64,000 nucleotides of DNA from Triticum aestivum (taxonomy: Eukaryota; Streptophyta; Magnoliopsida; Poales; Poaceae), in the NCBI RefSeq assembly GCF_018294505.1, contig NC_057800.1, positions 472,428,582 through 472,492,581 of the forward strand, in the 5' to 3' direction. The position numbers and the translations under genes are program-made. This document shows, piece after piece, positions 46,456-58,763 of this stretch. Numbering within the stretch: the first letter of the stretch is position 1; each line of letters opens with the position of its first letter. The notes beneath the pieces are model-generated. The model searched no databases, was not told the origin of the DNA, and saw only the letters and a list, made by a program, of their open reading frames with translations.

Positions 46456-47980
46456 TGATACGTCTCCAACGTATCTATAATTTTTGATTGCTCCATGCTA
46501 TATTATCTACTATTTTGGACATTATTGGGCTTTATTATCCAGTTTTATATTATTTTTGGGACTAACCTATCAACAGGAGGCCTAGCCCAGAATTGCCGTT
46601 TTTTGCCTGTTTTAGGGTTTTGAAGAAAAGGAATATCAAACGGAGTCCAAACTGACTGAAACCTTCGGGAATGTGATTTTCTCATCGAATACAACTCAGG
46701 AGACTTGGACCCTACGTCAAGACACGTAACATGAGGCCACGAGGTAGGGGGGCACGCCTGCCTATCCCAGGCGCGCCCTCCACCCTCGTGGGCCCCCTGT
46801 TGCTCCACCGACGTACTTCTTCCTCCTATATATACCCATGTACCCCCAAACGATCAGAAATGGAGCCAAAACCCTAATTCCACTGTTGTAACTTTCTGTA
46901 TCCACGAGATCCCATCTTGGGGCCTGTTCCGGAGCTCCGCTGGAGGGGGCATCAATCACGGAGGGCTTCTACATCAACACCATAGCCCCTCCGATGAAGT
47001 ATGAGTAGTTTACCTCAGACCTACGGGTCCATAGTTAGTAGCTAGATGGCTTCTTCTCTCTTTTTGGATCTCAATACAATGTTCTCCCCCTCTCTTGTGG
47101 AGATCTATTCGATGTAATCTTATTTTTGCGGTGTGTTTGTTGAGACCGATGAATTGTGGGTTTATGATCAAGTATATCTATGAATAATATTTGAATCTTC
47201 TCTGAATTCTTTTATGTATGATTGGTTATCTTTGCAAGTCTCTTCGAATTATTAGTTTGGTTTGGCCTACTAGATTGATCTTTCTTGCAATGGGAGAAGT
47301 GCTTAGCTTTGGGTTCAATCTTGTGGTATCCTTTCCCAGTGACAGTAAGGGCAGCAATGCACGTATTGTATTGTTGCCATCGAGGATAACAAGATGGGGT
47401 TTTCTTCATATTGCATGAGTCTATCCCTCTACATCATGTCATCTTGCTTAAGGCGTTACTCTGTTTTTAACTTAATACTCTAGATGCATGCTGGATAGCG
47501 GTCGATGAGTGGAGTAATAGTAGTAGATGCAGGCAGGAGTCATTCTACTTGTCTCGGACGTGATGCCTATATACATGATCATACCTAGATATTCTCATAA
47601 CTATGCTCAATTCTGTCAATTGCTCAACAGTAATTTGTTCACCCACCATAGAATACTTATGCTCTTGAGAGAAGCCACTAGTGAAACCTATGGCCCCCGG
47701 GTCTATCTTTATCATATCAATCTCCTACTACTTAGTTATTTACTTTGCCTTTATTTTACTTTGCATCTTTATCATAAAAATACCAAAAATATTATCTTAT
47801 CATATCTATCAGATCTCACTCTCGTAAGTGGCCCTATAGGGATTGACAACCCCTATTTGTGTTGGTTGCGAGGATTGATTTGTTTTGTGCAGGTACGAGG
47901 GACTCGCGCGTAGCCTCCTACTGGATTGATACCTTGGTTCTAAAAAACTGAGGGAAATACTTACGCTACTTTGCTGCATC

Positions 47981-49868
47981 TGTTGGGGAACGTAGTAATT
48001 TCAAAAAAATTCCTACGCACACGCAAGATCATGGTGATGCATAGCAACGAGAGGGGAGAGTGTGATCTACGTACCCTTGTAGACCGACAACGGAAGCGTT
48101 AGCACAACACGGTTGATGTAGCCGTACGTCTTCATGGCCCGACCGATCAAGCACCGAAACTACGGCACCTCCGAGTTCTAGCACACGTTCAGCTCAATGA
48201 CGATCCCCGGACTCCGATCCAGCAAAGTGTCGGGGAAGAGTTCCGTCCGCACGACGGCGTGGTGAAGATCTTGATGTACTACCGTCGGGGGCTTCGCCTA
48301 AGCACCGCTACAATATTATCGAGGACTATGGTGGAAGGGGGCACCGCACACGGCTAAGAATATGATCACGTGGATCAACTTGTGTGTCTAGGGGTGCCCC
48401 CTGCCCCCGTATATAAAGGATCAAGGGGGGGTGCGCCCGGCCAGGAGGAGGGCGCGCCAGGAGCAGTCCTACTCCCACCGGGAGTAGGATCCCCCCCCTT
48501 TCCTAGTTGGAATAGGATCCGGGAGGGGGAAAGAGGAGANNNNNNNNNNNNNNNNNNNNNNNNNNNNNNNNNNNNNNNNNNNNNNNNNNNNNNNNNNNNN
48601 NNNNNNNNNNNNNNNNNNNNNNNNNNNNNNNNNNNNNNNNNNNNNNNNNNNNNNNNNNNNNNNNNNNNNNNNNNNNNNNNNNNNNNNNNNNNNNNNNNNG
48701 GGGGCGCCGCCCCCTCTCCTTGTCCTATTCGTACTAGGGGGGGGGGAGGGGCGCGCGGCCCAGCCCTGGCCAGCTCTCCTCTCTTCCACTAAAGCCCACT
48801 AAGGCCCATATACCTCCCGGGGGGTTCCGGTAACCTCCCGGTACTCCGGTAAAATCCCGATTTCACCTGGAACACTTCCGATATCCAAATATAGGCTTCC
48901 AATATATCAATCTTTATGTGTCGACCATTTCGAGACTCCTCGTCATGCCCGTGATCACATCCGGGACTCCGAACAAACTTCGGTACATCAAAATGCATAA
49001 ACTCATAATATAACTGTCATCGAAACCTTAAGCGTGCGGACCCTACGGGTTCGAGAACAATGTAGACATGACCGAGACACGTCTCCGGTCAATAACCAAT
49101 AGCGGAACCTGGATGCTCATATTGTCTCCTATATATTCTACGAAGATCTTTTATCGGTCAGACCGCATAACAACATACGTTGTTCCCTTTGTCATCGGTA
49201 TGTTACTTGCCCGAGATTCGATCATCGGTATCTCAATACCTAGTTCAATCTCGTTACCAGCAAGTCTCTTTACTCGTTCCGTAAGACATCATCTCACAAC
49301 TAACTCATTAGTTGCAATGCTTGCAAGGCTTATGTGATGTGCATTACCGAGAGGGCCCAGAGATACCTCTCCGACAATCGGAGTGACAAATCCTTATCTC
49401 GAAATACGCCAACCCAACATGTACATTTGGAGACACCTGTAGAGCACCTTTATATTCACCCAGTTACATTGTGACGTTTGGTAGCACACAAAGTGTTCCT
49501 CCGGCAAACGGGAGTTGCATAATCTCATAGTCATAGGAACATGTATAAGTCATGAAGAAAGCAATAGCAACATACTAAACGATCGGGTGCTAAGCTAATG
49601 GAATGGGTCATGTCAATCAGATTATTCACCTAATGATGTGATCCCGTTAATCAAATAACAACTCTTTGTCCATGGTTAGGAAACATAACCATCTTTGATT
49701 AACGAGCTAGTCAAGTAGAGGCATACTAGTGACACTCTGTTTGTCTATGTATTCACACATGTATTATGTTTCCAGATAATACAATTCTAGCATGAATAAT
49801 AAACATTTATCATGATATAAGGAAATAAATAATAACTTTATTATTGCCTCTAGGGCATATTTCCTTCA
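47981..49868 (-). mobile_element. Solo LTR S2, copia, BARE1/Angela/WIS group
   Basis: On the minus strand it runs TGAAGGAAATATGCCCTAG to TTCCCCAACA. The perfect duplication GCATC lies at 47976-47980 and 49869-49873. TATA box on the minus strand near 48408-48416. It includes the assembly gap at 48540-48699. No internal region. Confidence 0.95.
48540..48699. other. Assembly gap, 160 N
   Basis: Unknown bases inside the very G/C-rich part of S2, bordered by long G and C runs that are hard to sequence. Confidence 0.99.
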
Positions 49869-49921
49869 GCATCATCCCTTCCTCTTCGAGGAAAACTAAC
49901 GCAGTGCTAAAAGAGGTAGCA

Positions 49922-50540
49922 GGGGACGTGTTTCCCTATCGGGACCACGAGGTTTCTTTGAGAGAAGCTCCGGTTTGTAAGAGGCTTGTAAAAAAACTTG
50001 CACCAAAATGGATGAAAAATTCCTTGACATATATATGCCATGTCGTGACACCATCCCAAGTTTCATGATTTTCAGGTGAGTGTTGGATTTATGGGTATTT
50101 AAAACCGAGATTCTTCTCACGAAATGTTTTCAAATAGCACACGGTTCACTCATGAAAGCCGTGTGCCTACCAAACCATGGATGATGCCCCCCTCCCCCTG
50201 CCACGCGTGTGATCTGATTCATGTCTTCTAATTGGCCAGAACCCAAACCCCACGGATCGTACATCTGCACCGTGGAATGCTCCCAGATCGAACGACAATC
50301 CTCAGTCCTTTCAACAACACATGCAGTACATGGGTAAGCACTGTGCGCATGCGTCGTGCTAGCTCACGCTTCCTTCTCTACTAAGTTTTTTATATTAATG
50401 TTGTTATATATCCAAACAGGCTACCATTTTCCACCACTCCTCTAATCAGTTTCCTACCTCTTCTCCCATCATTTTCCTGCTACCAGTGTCAGTGCTCACT
50501 GAAGGCTAGGCGGCGACACACCAGCCACGTAAATATCGCA
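49922..50540. other. Probable remnant of a CACTA element
   Basis: No ORF of note. It contains a GCACACGGTT...AAGCCGTGTGC hairpin (50137-50163) and text that recalls Triticeae CACTA internal sequence. No terminal CACTA motif is visible, so the assignment is weak. Confidence 0.3.
50137..50163. repeat. Hairpin with 10-11 bp arms
   Basis: GCACACGGTT and, after an ACTCATGA loop region, AAGCCGTGTGC. Confidence 0.65.
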
Positions 50541-50642
50541 CACAGTTTCTAAAAGCACAAATGTGTGTGATAAGAGGGAGTAGGTCCCATAAGGTTACCA
50601 GCGTGAAACGCCTTAAAGGCAAGGAGGCAATTCCTATCAGCA

Positions 50643-50745
50643 AGGTGCGGCTTCCCATCCACTAGTCTAGTCGAATAGAATGCATAAGTGAAGCATGCTC
50701 GGGCTGGAGTAGCCCAAGGATGGGTGACCTCAAGCTTCATTTAAA
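50643..50745 (+). repeat. 5S-rRNA-like segment (possible Cassandra-type TRIM or 5S pseudogene)
   Basis: The piece AAGCATGCTCGGGC (near box A) and GGATGGGTGACCTC (box C, about 50719-50732), with GAGTAG between them, follow the order and spacing of the internal promoter of plant 5S rRNA. The preceding part aligns loosely with the 5S 5' end. Cassandra TRIM LTRs are known to hold such a 5S domain, but I cannot see matching LTR ends. The 5' half is too diverged for a working 5S gene. Confidence 0.5.
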
Positions 50746-50892
50746 TGCTATGACACGATCATTATAGAGATAAAGGATCTTTGTTTTGCTAACTTGTAGA
50801 TTATGTTTTTATTGATTATTTTTTCTCTAAAAAAATTAAAGAATGATTGACTCTATAGTGACCTGTCATGGCAATTATATAAACCTTTTTCA

Positions 50893-51577
50893 GGTTGCAT
50901 GCAGGGTATAGGGGGCAGGGTGTTCTGATCGAGCATGTCTCCCTTGTGCGGTTTATAGATGCTGCACATATCTGTGAGCTCCCCGAGGTATATATATTAT
51001 CATTTACCGACAATGAGGGGGGCCCACACAATCTATCCCTTTGACCCAACAATGAGAAGGGTTTGCCCGTGATGGTTTCCTATTGCTATGTGGGCCATNN
51101 NNNNNNNNNNNNNNNNNNNNNNNNNNNNNNNNNNNNNNNNNNNNNNNNNNNNNNNNNNNNNNNNNNNNNNNNNNNNNNNNNNNNNNNNNNNNNNNNNNNN
51201 NNNNNNNNNNNNNNNNNNNNNNNNNNNNNNNNNNNNNNNNNNNNNNNNNNNNNNNNNNNNNNNNNNNNNNNNNNNNNNNNNNNNNNNNNNNNNNNNNNNN
51301 NNNNNNNNNGTTGGGAAACCGACATCGTATGTATTGAACCAGGCTTGGGGTCGGGTACGGTGTTCGGTTTGTAATGTAGTTGGTGGCCCATCGAAGTTGT
51401 ACATTCGGTATTTAAACACATCACACACAACCGCGCCCATACATATTTTCGGGCCGCATGCAATGTATATGGGGTCTTGTGATCGACCACGTCTCCCTTA
51501 TGCGGGGTTTTGTGACAATACACATATTTGTGGGCTCCCTGAGTGTATATATATCATCCCTTTGACCGATAATGAGG
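50893..51577. repeat. Direct repeat of about 120 bp around a gap
   Basis: Copies at about 50893-51020 and 51456-51577 share GTCTCCCTT, TGCGG, CACATAT, GTGAGCTCCC/GTGGGCTCCC, a TATATATAT run and CAATGAGGGG. A third short piece lies at 51028-51062. By eye about 75% alike. The family is unknown to me. Confidence 0.6.
51099..51309. other. Assembly gap, 211 N
   Basis: Lies between the two copies of the direct repeat, so more copies may be hidden. Open frames across it are artefacts. Confidence 0.99.
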
Positions 51578-51721
51578 GGTATATGTTGACCATGAATGTA
51601 TTCATCCTAGTTCGTGTTAGGGATGGTCACCATCACATGTCGTTCAACCAAGCTCGAGCTCATGCATTGTCAGGATTCCCTCCGACATGCTCGGATTGCT
51701 AGGTTCGACCTAGCACGTACC

Positions 51722-53387
51722 TGATGCGGCTTGAAGCTACGTGGTATTTCCCCAAAGAGGAAGGGATGATGCAGCACATTGATGGTAGATATTTCCCTTA
51801 GTGATGAAACCAAGGTTATCGAACCAGTAGGAGAACCAAACAACAACACGTAAATGATACCTCCACACAAATAACAAATACTAGGGACCCGGCGTATTAA
51901 AGGGGTTGTCAATCCCTTTCGGGTAATGTCCCAGAAATTGGCAAACAGACGTGACTAAATTGTAGTAGATTGATAGATCGAACGCTAAATAAAATAAATA
52001 AGAATAAATTGCAGCAAGGTATTTTGTACTTTTGGTTTAATAGATCTGAAAATAAAAGCAAAGTAAAATAGATCACAAAGGCAAATAATATGATTTTGTA
52101 CTTTTGGTTTAATAGATCTGAAAATAAAAGCAAAGTAAAATAGATCACAAAGGCAAATAATATGAGAAAGAGACCCGGGGGGCGTAGGTTTCACTAGTGG
52201 CTTCTCTTGAGAAAAATAGCAAACGGTGGGTAAACAAATTACTGTTGGGCAATTTATAGAGCTTCAAATAATCATGACGATATCCAGGCAATGATCGTTA
52301 TATAGGCATCATGTCCAAGATTAGTAGACCGACTCCTGCCTGCATATACTACTATTACTCCACACATCGACCGCTATCCAGCATGCATCTAGTGTATTAA
52401 GTTCATGGAGAAACGGAGTAATGCAATAAGAATGATGACATGGTGTAGACAAGATCTATTTATGTAGAAATAGATCCCATTGTTTTATCCTTAGTAGCAA
52501 CGATACATACGTGTCGATTCCCCTTCTGTCACTGGGATCAAGCACCATAAGATCAAACCCACTACAAAGCACCTCTTCCCATTGCAAGATAAATAGATCA
52601 AGTTGGCCAAACAAAACCCAACTATCAAAGAAGAAATATGAGGCTATAAGCAATCATGCATATAAGAGATCAAAGAAACTCAAATAACTTTCATGGATAA
52701 AAACAGATAGATCTGATCATAAACTTGAAGTTCATCGGATCCCAACAAACACACCGCAAAAGAGTTACATCATATGGATCTCTAAGAGACCATTGTATCG
52801 AGAATCAAACGAGAGAGAGAGAGGAAGCCATCTAGCTACTAACTACGGACCCGAAGGTCTACAAAGAACTACTCACGCATCATCGGAGAGGCACCAATGG
52901 AAGTGGTGAACCCCTCCATGATGGTGTCTAGATTGGATCTGGTGGTTCTGGACTCTGCGGCTGCTAGAATTGATTTTCCTCAACTCCCCTAGGATTTATG
53001 GAATATTGGTGTATTTATAGAGTAAAGAGGCGGTCCGGGGGGCACCCGACATGGGCACGATGCACCAGGGCGCGCCTGGGCCTCCAGGCGTGCCCTGGTG
53101 GGTTGTGCTCCCCTCGGAGCAGCCGCCAGGTGCTTCTTCGGCCCATTGGTTGTCTTCTAGTCCAAAAAAATCCACAAAAAGTTTCATTGTGTTTGGACTC
53201 CGTTTGATATTGATTTTCTGTGATGTAAAAAACATGCAAAAAATAGCAACTGGCACTTGGCACTATGTCAATAGGTTACTACCAAAAAATGATATAAAAT
53301 GACTATAAAATGATTATAAAACATCCAAGATTGATAATATAACAACATGGAACAATCAAAACTTATAGATACGTTGGAGACGTATCA
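51722..53387 (-). repeat. LTR of Athila-type element F, minus strand
   Basis: On the minus strand TGATACGTCTCCAACGTATC (53387) to CTTCAAGCCGCATCA (51722), about 1666 bp. A TATAAATAC box lies on the minus strand at about 53013-53021. As the polypurine tract lies on its upstream side, this is the 3' LTR. A 58-bp tract (GATTTTGTACTTTTGGTTTA ...) is tandemly doubled at about 52020-52150. Confidence 0.8.
52020..52162. repeat. Tandem duplication inside the F LTR
   Basis: A block containing TTTTGTACTTTTGGTTTAAT and AATAGATCACAAAGGCAAAT occurs twice, about 71 bp apart and nearly identical, so it is recent. Confidence 0.85.
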
Positions 53388-55171
53388 GCATCCCCAAGCT
53401 TAATTTCTGCTCGTCCTTGAGTAGGTAAATGATAAAAACATAATTTTTGATGTGGAATGATGCCTAACATGTCATGTCATATTCTTTTCTTTTATAGCAT
53501 GGACATTTGTACTTTTATGTTGTTCAAAGCAATAGTCTAGTTTTGACATGATAACTTAAATACTCAAGCATACCAATAAGCAACCATGTCTTTCAAAATA
53601 TCAACGCTAAAATAAGCTACCCCTAGCCCATCATGCTCAATCATTGATCCATTCATGAAACACACTCGCATATGAACTACACTCAATGCTCAAGTACGAT
53701 CATAATGCCCCCTAGTTGTGCTTTATAAGAGAAGATGGAGACTCAAATTTAGAAATAAAAATTGCATAAAGTAAAAGAAAGGCCCTTCGCAGAGGGAAGT
53801 AGGGATTTGTAGAGGTGCCAGAGCTCAAAGAAAAAATTGAGAGATTAAAACATGTTGAGAGGCATACTTTTCCCACCAACAAAAATGACTTAGAGTTACC
53901 AACACTTTCCATGCTCGATATATCATAGGCGGCTCCCAAACAGAAATTAAATTTTATTCCTTTTTCCACCATACTTTCACTTTCCATGGCTAACCGTATC
54001 CACGGGTGCCTTCCATACCAACACTTTCCAAGGAATTTATTATTTGACAACATAAAGTAAATTCAATTTTCATTTCAGGACTGGGCATCCCTAATACCTT
54101 TGCCTTACTCTCGTGCAATGACAAGTGAATAAACACTCATCGTGAGAATAACACATCTAGCATGGAAAATATTAGCCACCCCTCACCACCTCGCGAGCGG
54201 TACGAGCACACAAAAGGGAAATTTATTTTGAATATTAGAGATGGCACATACAAATTTGCTTAGAACGACAAAAAAATACCGCATATAGGTAGGTATAGTG
54301 GACTCATGTGGCAAAACTGGTTTAAAGGATTTTGGATGCACAAGTAGTGATCATACTTAGTGCAAAATGAAGGCTAGCAAAAGATTCAGAAGCGACCAAC
54401 CAAGAAACGAATAATCTCATAAGTGAGCATTAAGCATAATTAACACCAAATAATGCACCACAAGTAGGATGTAATTTCATTGCACAACTATTGACTTTCA
54501 TGCTTGCATAGGGAATCACAAACCTGAACACCAATATTCTTACTAAAGCATAATTACTCATCAAGATGACTCACATATCACATCATCATATCTCAAAACT
54601 ATTACTAAGAATCAAGTTTATTTTGTCCAATGATCTTCATGAAAGTTTTTATTATATCCTTCTTGGATACCTACCACTTTGGGACTATTTTTCATGTGTT
54701 GCTTTTGATAAGCTCAAACAAATATGAGTCAAGATCATGAGCATAATATTTCATTATCTTAAATTAATTTATGTGAAGCAAGAGAGAATTTCTTGAAAAT
54801 TTTACTAACTCTCAAATAAATCTAAGTCAAGCAAGAGATCATTTCTTCAAAAACACTAAAGCACACCATGCTCAAAAAGATATAAGTGAAGCACAAGAGC
54901 AAATCCATAGCTCATAAACATTTAGGTGAAGCATAGAGAGCAATTCTAACAAGTCATGGCATATTTTTGGCTCTCCCAAATAGGTGTGTCCAGCAAGGAA
55001 TCAAGACATAAAACCCAAAATAAAACAAGAAAAGAATCATATCATACAAGACGCTCCAAGCAAAACACATATTATGTGATGAATAAAAATATAGTTTCGA
55101 GTAAAATACCGATGGTCGTTAGAAGAAAGAGGGGATGCCACTCGGGGCATCCCCAAGCTTAGTTGCTTGCT
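53388..55171 (-). mobile_element. Element F, 3' internal non-coding region
   Basis: Minus-strand counterpart of 4010-5637 plus 25417-26012 in E1: polypurine tract AAGCTTGGGGATGC at 53388-53401, diverged CTTCACTTATAT-like repeats at 54770-54945, and an internal polypurine hairpin at 55133-55156. No coding domain. It ends at 55171, where element G begins. Confidence 0.65.
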
Positions 55172-56763
55172 TGATACGTCTCCAACGTATCTATAATTTT
55201 TTATTGTTCCATGCTATTATATTATCTGTTTTGGATGTTTTATATGCATTAATATGCTATTTTATATGATTTTTGGGACTAACCTATTAACCTAGAGCCC
55301 AGTGCCAGTTTCTTATTTTTCCTTGTTTTAGAGTTTCGTAGAAAAGGAATACCAAGCGGAGTCCAAATGGAATAAAACTTTCACGATGATCTTTCTTGGA
55401 CTAGAAGACACACAGGAGACCTGGAATGCAAGTCGGAAGATCCACGAGGCGGCCACAAGGGTGGAGGGCGCGCCCAAGGGGTAGGGAACGCCCCCAACCT
55501 TGTGGGCCCCTCATATACCTCATGACCTAGATATTCCTCCTATATATATACTCTTATACCCCAAAAACATCCAGGGGAGCCACGAAATCACTTTTCCACC
55601 GCCGCAACCTTCTGTACCCGTGAGATCCCATACAGGGGCCTTTTCCGGCATCCTGTAGGAGGGGGATTCGATCACGGAGGGCTTCTACATCAACATCATT
55701 GCCTCTCCAATGAAGCGCGAGTAGTTTACTTCAGACCTACGGGTCCATAGCTAGTAGCTAGATGGCTTCTTCTCTCTCTTTGATTGTCAATACCATGTTC
55801 CCCTCGATGTTCTTGGAGATCTATTCGATGTAATACTCTTTTGCGGTGTGTTTGCCGAGATTCGATGAATTGTGGATTTATGATCAACTTATCTATGAAT
55901 ATTATTTGAATCTCCTCTGAATTCTTATATGCATGATTTGATATCTTTGCAAGTCTCTTCGAACTATCGATTTGGGTTGGCCAACTAGATTGGTTTTTCT
56001 TGCAATGGGAGAAGTGTTTAGCTTTGGTTCAATCTTGCGGTGCTCGATCCTAGTGACAGAAGGGGAACCAAGACGTATTGTATTGTTGCCATCGAGGATA
56101 ACAAGATGGGGTTTTCATCATATTGCTTGAGTTAATCCCGCTACATCATGTCATCTTACTTAATGCATTACTCTGTTCTTATGAACTTAATACTCTAGAT
56201 GCAGGGAGGAGTCAGTCGCTGTGTGGAGTAATAGTAGTAGATGTAGAATCGTTTCGGTCTACTTGACACAGACGTGATGCCTATATTAATGATCATTGCC
56301 TTAGATATTGTCACAACTTTGCGCTTTTCTATCAATTGCTCGGTAGTAATTTGTTCACCCACCGTAATAGTACCTTTCTTGAGAGAAGCCACTAGTGAAA
56401 CCTATGGCCCCAGGGTCTATTATCCATCATATAAGTTTCTGATCTACAATTCTAGTTTCCTATTTACTTTCTTTTGCAATATTTTACTTTCCGTTCCATA
56501 AACCAAAAATACCAAAAATATTACTTAAATGTTTATCCATCTCCATGAGATCTCACTTCGCGAATAACCGTGAAGGGGTTGACAACCCCTTTGTCCCGTT
56601 GGTTGCAAGTTGGTGTTTGTTTGTGCAGGTATTCGCTGGCTTGTCACGTTCTCCTACTGGATTGATACCTTGGTTCTCAAAACCGAGGGAAATACTTAGG
56701 CTACTTTGCTGCATCATCCTTTCCTATTCAAGGGAAAAACCAACGCAAGCTCAAGAGGTAGCA
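55172..56763 (+). repeat. 5' LTR of Athila-type element G (Sabrina-like)
   Basis: TGATACGTCTCCAACGTATC to CTCAAGAGGTAGCA, about 1592 bp. TATA box CCTATATATATAC at about 55541-55553. A primer-binding site follows, so this is a 5' LTR. G was inserted into F. Confidence 0.8.
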
Positions 56764-56774
56764 AGAAGGATGTC

Positions 56775-56792
56775 TGGCGCTGTTGCTGGGGA
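56775..56792 (+). promoter_or_regulatory. Primer-binding site of element G
   Basis: TGGCGCTGTTGCTGGGGA, 11 bp after the LTR, a common form (TGGCGCC-type) in Triticeae Athila-like elements. Confidence 0.55.
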
Positions 56793-56898
56793 GATCTATT
56801 CCAAGCCAAGACATACCTAGAACCCATCATAAACTCTCATCCCTCGCATTACATTATTCGCCATTCGCCTCCCATTTTCCTCTCCCCCACTTCTAAAA

Positions 56899-57038
56899 TG
56901 ATTTCTGAAAAGATTCGCCTTTTCTTCGCCCTTCTTCCGTTCGTCTTCTTCATTTGCTTTTTGTGTGCTAATGTGTTGGATTGCTTGATTTGTCACAGTG
57001 AATCCTCCAAAACATTGACCCTCACCTTAGGAGGTTAG
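56899..57038 (+). CDS. Short hydrophobic ORF in the leader of element G
   Basis: ATG at 56899 gives about 46 residues with a strongly hydrophobic stretch (LFFALLPFVFFICFLCANVL), then a stop at 57036-57038. It may be an upstream ORF of the leader; there is no known function. S3 lies just downstream. Confidence 0.3.
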
Positions 57039-57045
57039 ATGAAAT

Positions 57046-58763
57046 TGAAGGAAATATGCCCTAGAGGCAATAATAAAGTTATTATTTATATTTCCTTATA
57101 TCATGATAAATGTTTATTGTTCATGCTAGAATTGTATTAACTGGAAACTTAGTACATGTGTGGAAACATAGACAAACAGAGTGTCACTAGTATGCCTCTA
57201 CTTGACTAGCTCGTTGATCAAAGATGGTTAAGTTTCCTAGCCATGGACAAAGAGTTGTCATTTGATAAATGGGATCACATCATTAGAGAATGATGTTATT
57301 TACTTGACCCATCCTTTAGCTTAGCACTATGATTGTTTAGTTTATTTCTTTTGCTTTATCCATAACTTATACATGTTCCTATGACTATGAGATTATGCAA
57401 CTCCCGAATACCGGAGGAACACTTAGTGTGCTATCAAACATCACAATGTAACTGGGTGACTATAAAGATGCTCTACAGGTGTCTCTGATGGTGTTTGTTG
57501 AGTTGGCATAGATCGAGATTAGGATTTGTCACTCCGTGTATCGAAGAAGTATCTCTGGGCCCTCTCGGTAATGCACATCACTATAAGCCTTGCAAGCAAT
57601 GTGACTAATGAGTTAGCTACAGGATGTAACATTACAAAACGAGTAAAGAGACTTGCCAGTAACGAGATTGAACTAGGTATGATGATACCGACGGTCAAAT
57701 CTCGGGCAAGTAACATACCGATGACAAAGGGAACAATGTATGTTGTTATGCGGTTTGACCGATAAAGATCTTCGTAGAATATGTAGGAACCAATATGATC
57801 ATCTAGGATCCGCTATTGGTTATTGACCGGAGATGATTATCGGTCATGTCTACATAGTTCTCGAACCCATAGGGTCCGCACGCTTAACATTTGGTGACGT
57901 TTGGTATTATGAGTTTATGTGTTTTGATGTACCGAAGGTTGTTCAGAGTCCCGAATATGATCACAGGCATGACGAGGAGTCTCAAAATGGTCGAGACGTA
58001 AAGATCGATATATTGGATGACTATGTTTGGACATCGGAATGGTTCCGGGTGAGTTCGGGCATTTACCGGAGTACCGGGAGGTTATCGGAACCCCCCGGGA
58101 AGTATATGGGCCTTATTGGGCCATAGTGGGATAGAGGAGAAGGAAGCCTAGGAGGGGGCGCCCCCCAAGCCCAATCCAAATTGGGTGGGAGGCCGCCCCC
58201 CATTCCTTCCTGCCCCTTCCTTCCTCTCCTAGTCCAACTAGGGAAGGGGGGGGGAATCCTACTCCCGGTGGGAGTAGGACTCCTCCAGGGCATGCCATAG
58301 AGGGACGGCCCTCCCCCCCTCCACTCCTTTATATACGGGGAGGGGAGCACCCCAAAGATACACAAGTTGAAATTGTCTTAGCCGTGTGCGGTGCCCCCTC
58401 CACCCTAATCCACCTCGGTCATATCGTTGCAGTGCTTAGGCGAAGCCCTGCGCCGGTAGCTTCATCATCACCATCATCACGCCGTCGTGCTGACGAAGCT
58501 CTCCCTCGACACTCAGATGGATCAAGAGTTCGTGGGACGTCACCAAGCTAAACATGTGCAGATCACGGAGGTGCCGTACTTTCGGTGCTAGGATCGGTCG
58601 GATCATGAAGATGTTCGACTACATCAACCGCGTTGTCATAACGCTTCCGCTTACGGTCTATGAGGGTACGTAGAAAACACTCTTCCCTCTTGTTGCTATG
58701 CATCACCATGATAGATCTTGCGTGTGCATAGGATTTTTTTTGAAATTACCGTGTCCCCCAACA
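57046..58763 (+). mobile_element. Solo LTR S3, copia, BARE1/Angela/WIS group
   Basis: TGAAGGAAATATGCCCTAG to GTGTCCCCCAACA with perfect GAAAT duplications at 57041-57045 and 58764-58768. TATA box CTTTATATACGG at about 58326-58337. No internal region. Confidence 0.95.

Larger units (their letters stand above)
46456..49921 (+). repeat. LTR of E2 (Sabrina-like), split by S2
   Basis: Starts TGATACGTCTCCAACGTATC. TATA box CCTATATATACCC at about 46826-46838. It is cut at 47980 by S2, resumes at 49874 and ends with AAGAGGTAGCA at 49921. Without S2 it is about 1.57 kb, like the LTR of G. Confidence 0.78.

Noticed and set aside
48370..48792. ORFs across the N run
   Set aside because: They are open only because N codons are not counted as stops; the sequence is a G/C-rich LTR part.
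50643..50745. Functional 5S rRNA gene
   Set aside because: Only the internal promoter part is well matched; the 5' half is diverged and it stands alone.
56899..57038. Signal-peptide or small membrane protein gene of the host
   Set aside because: It lies between the LTR and the coding region of element G, so it is more likely leader sequence of that element.
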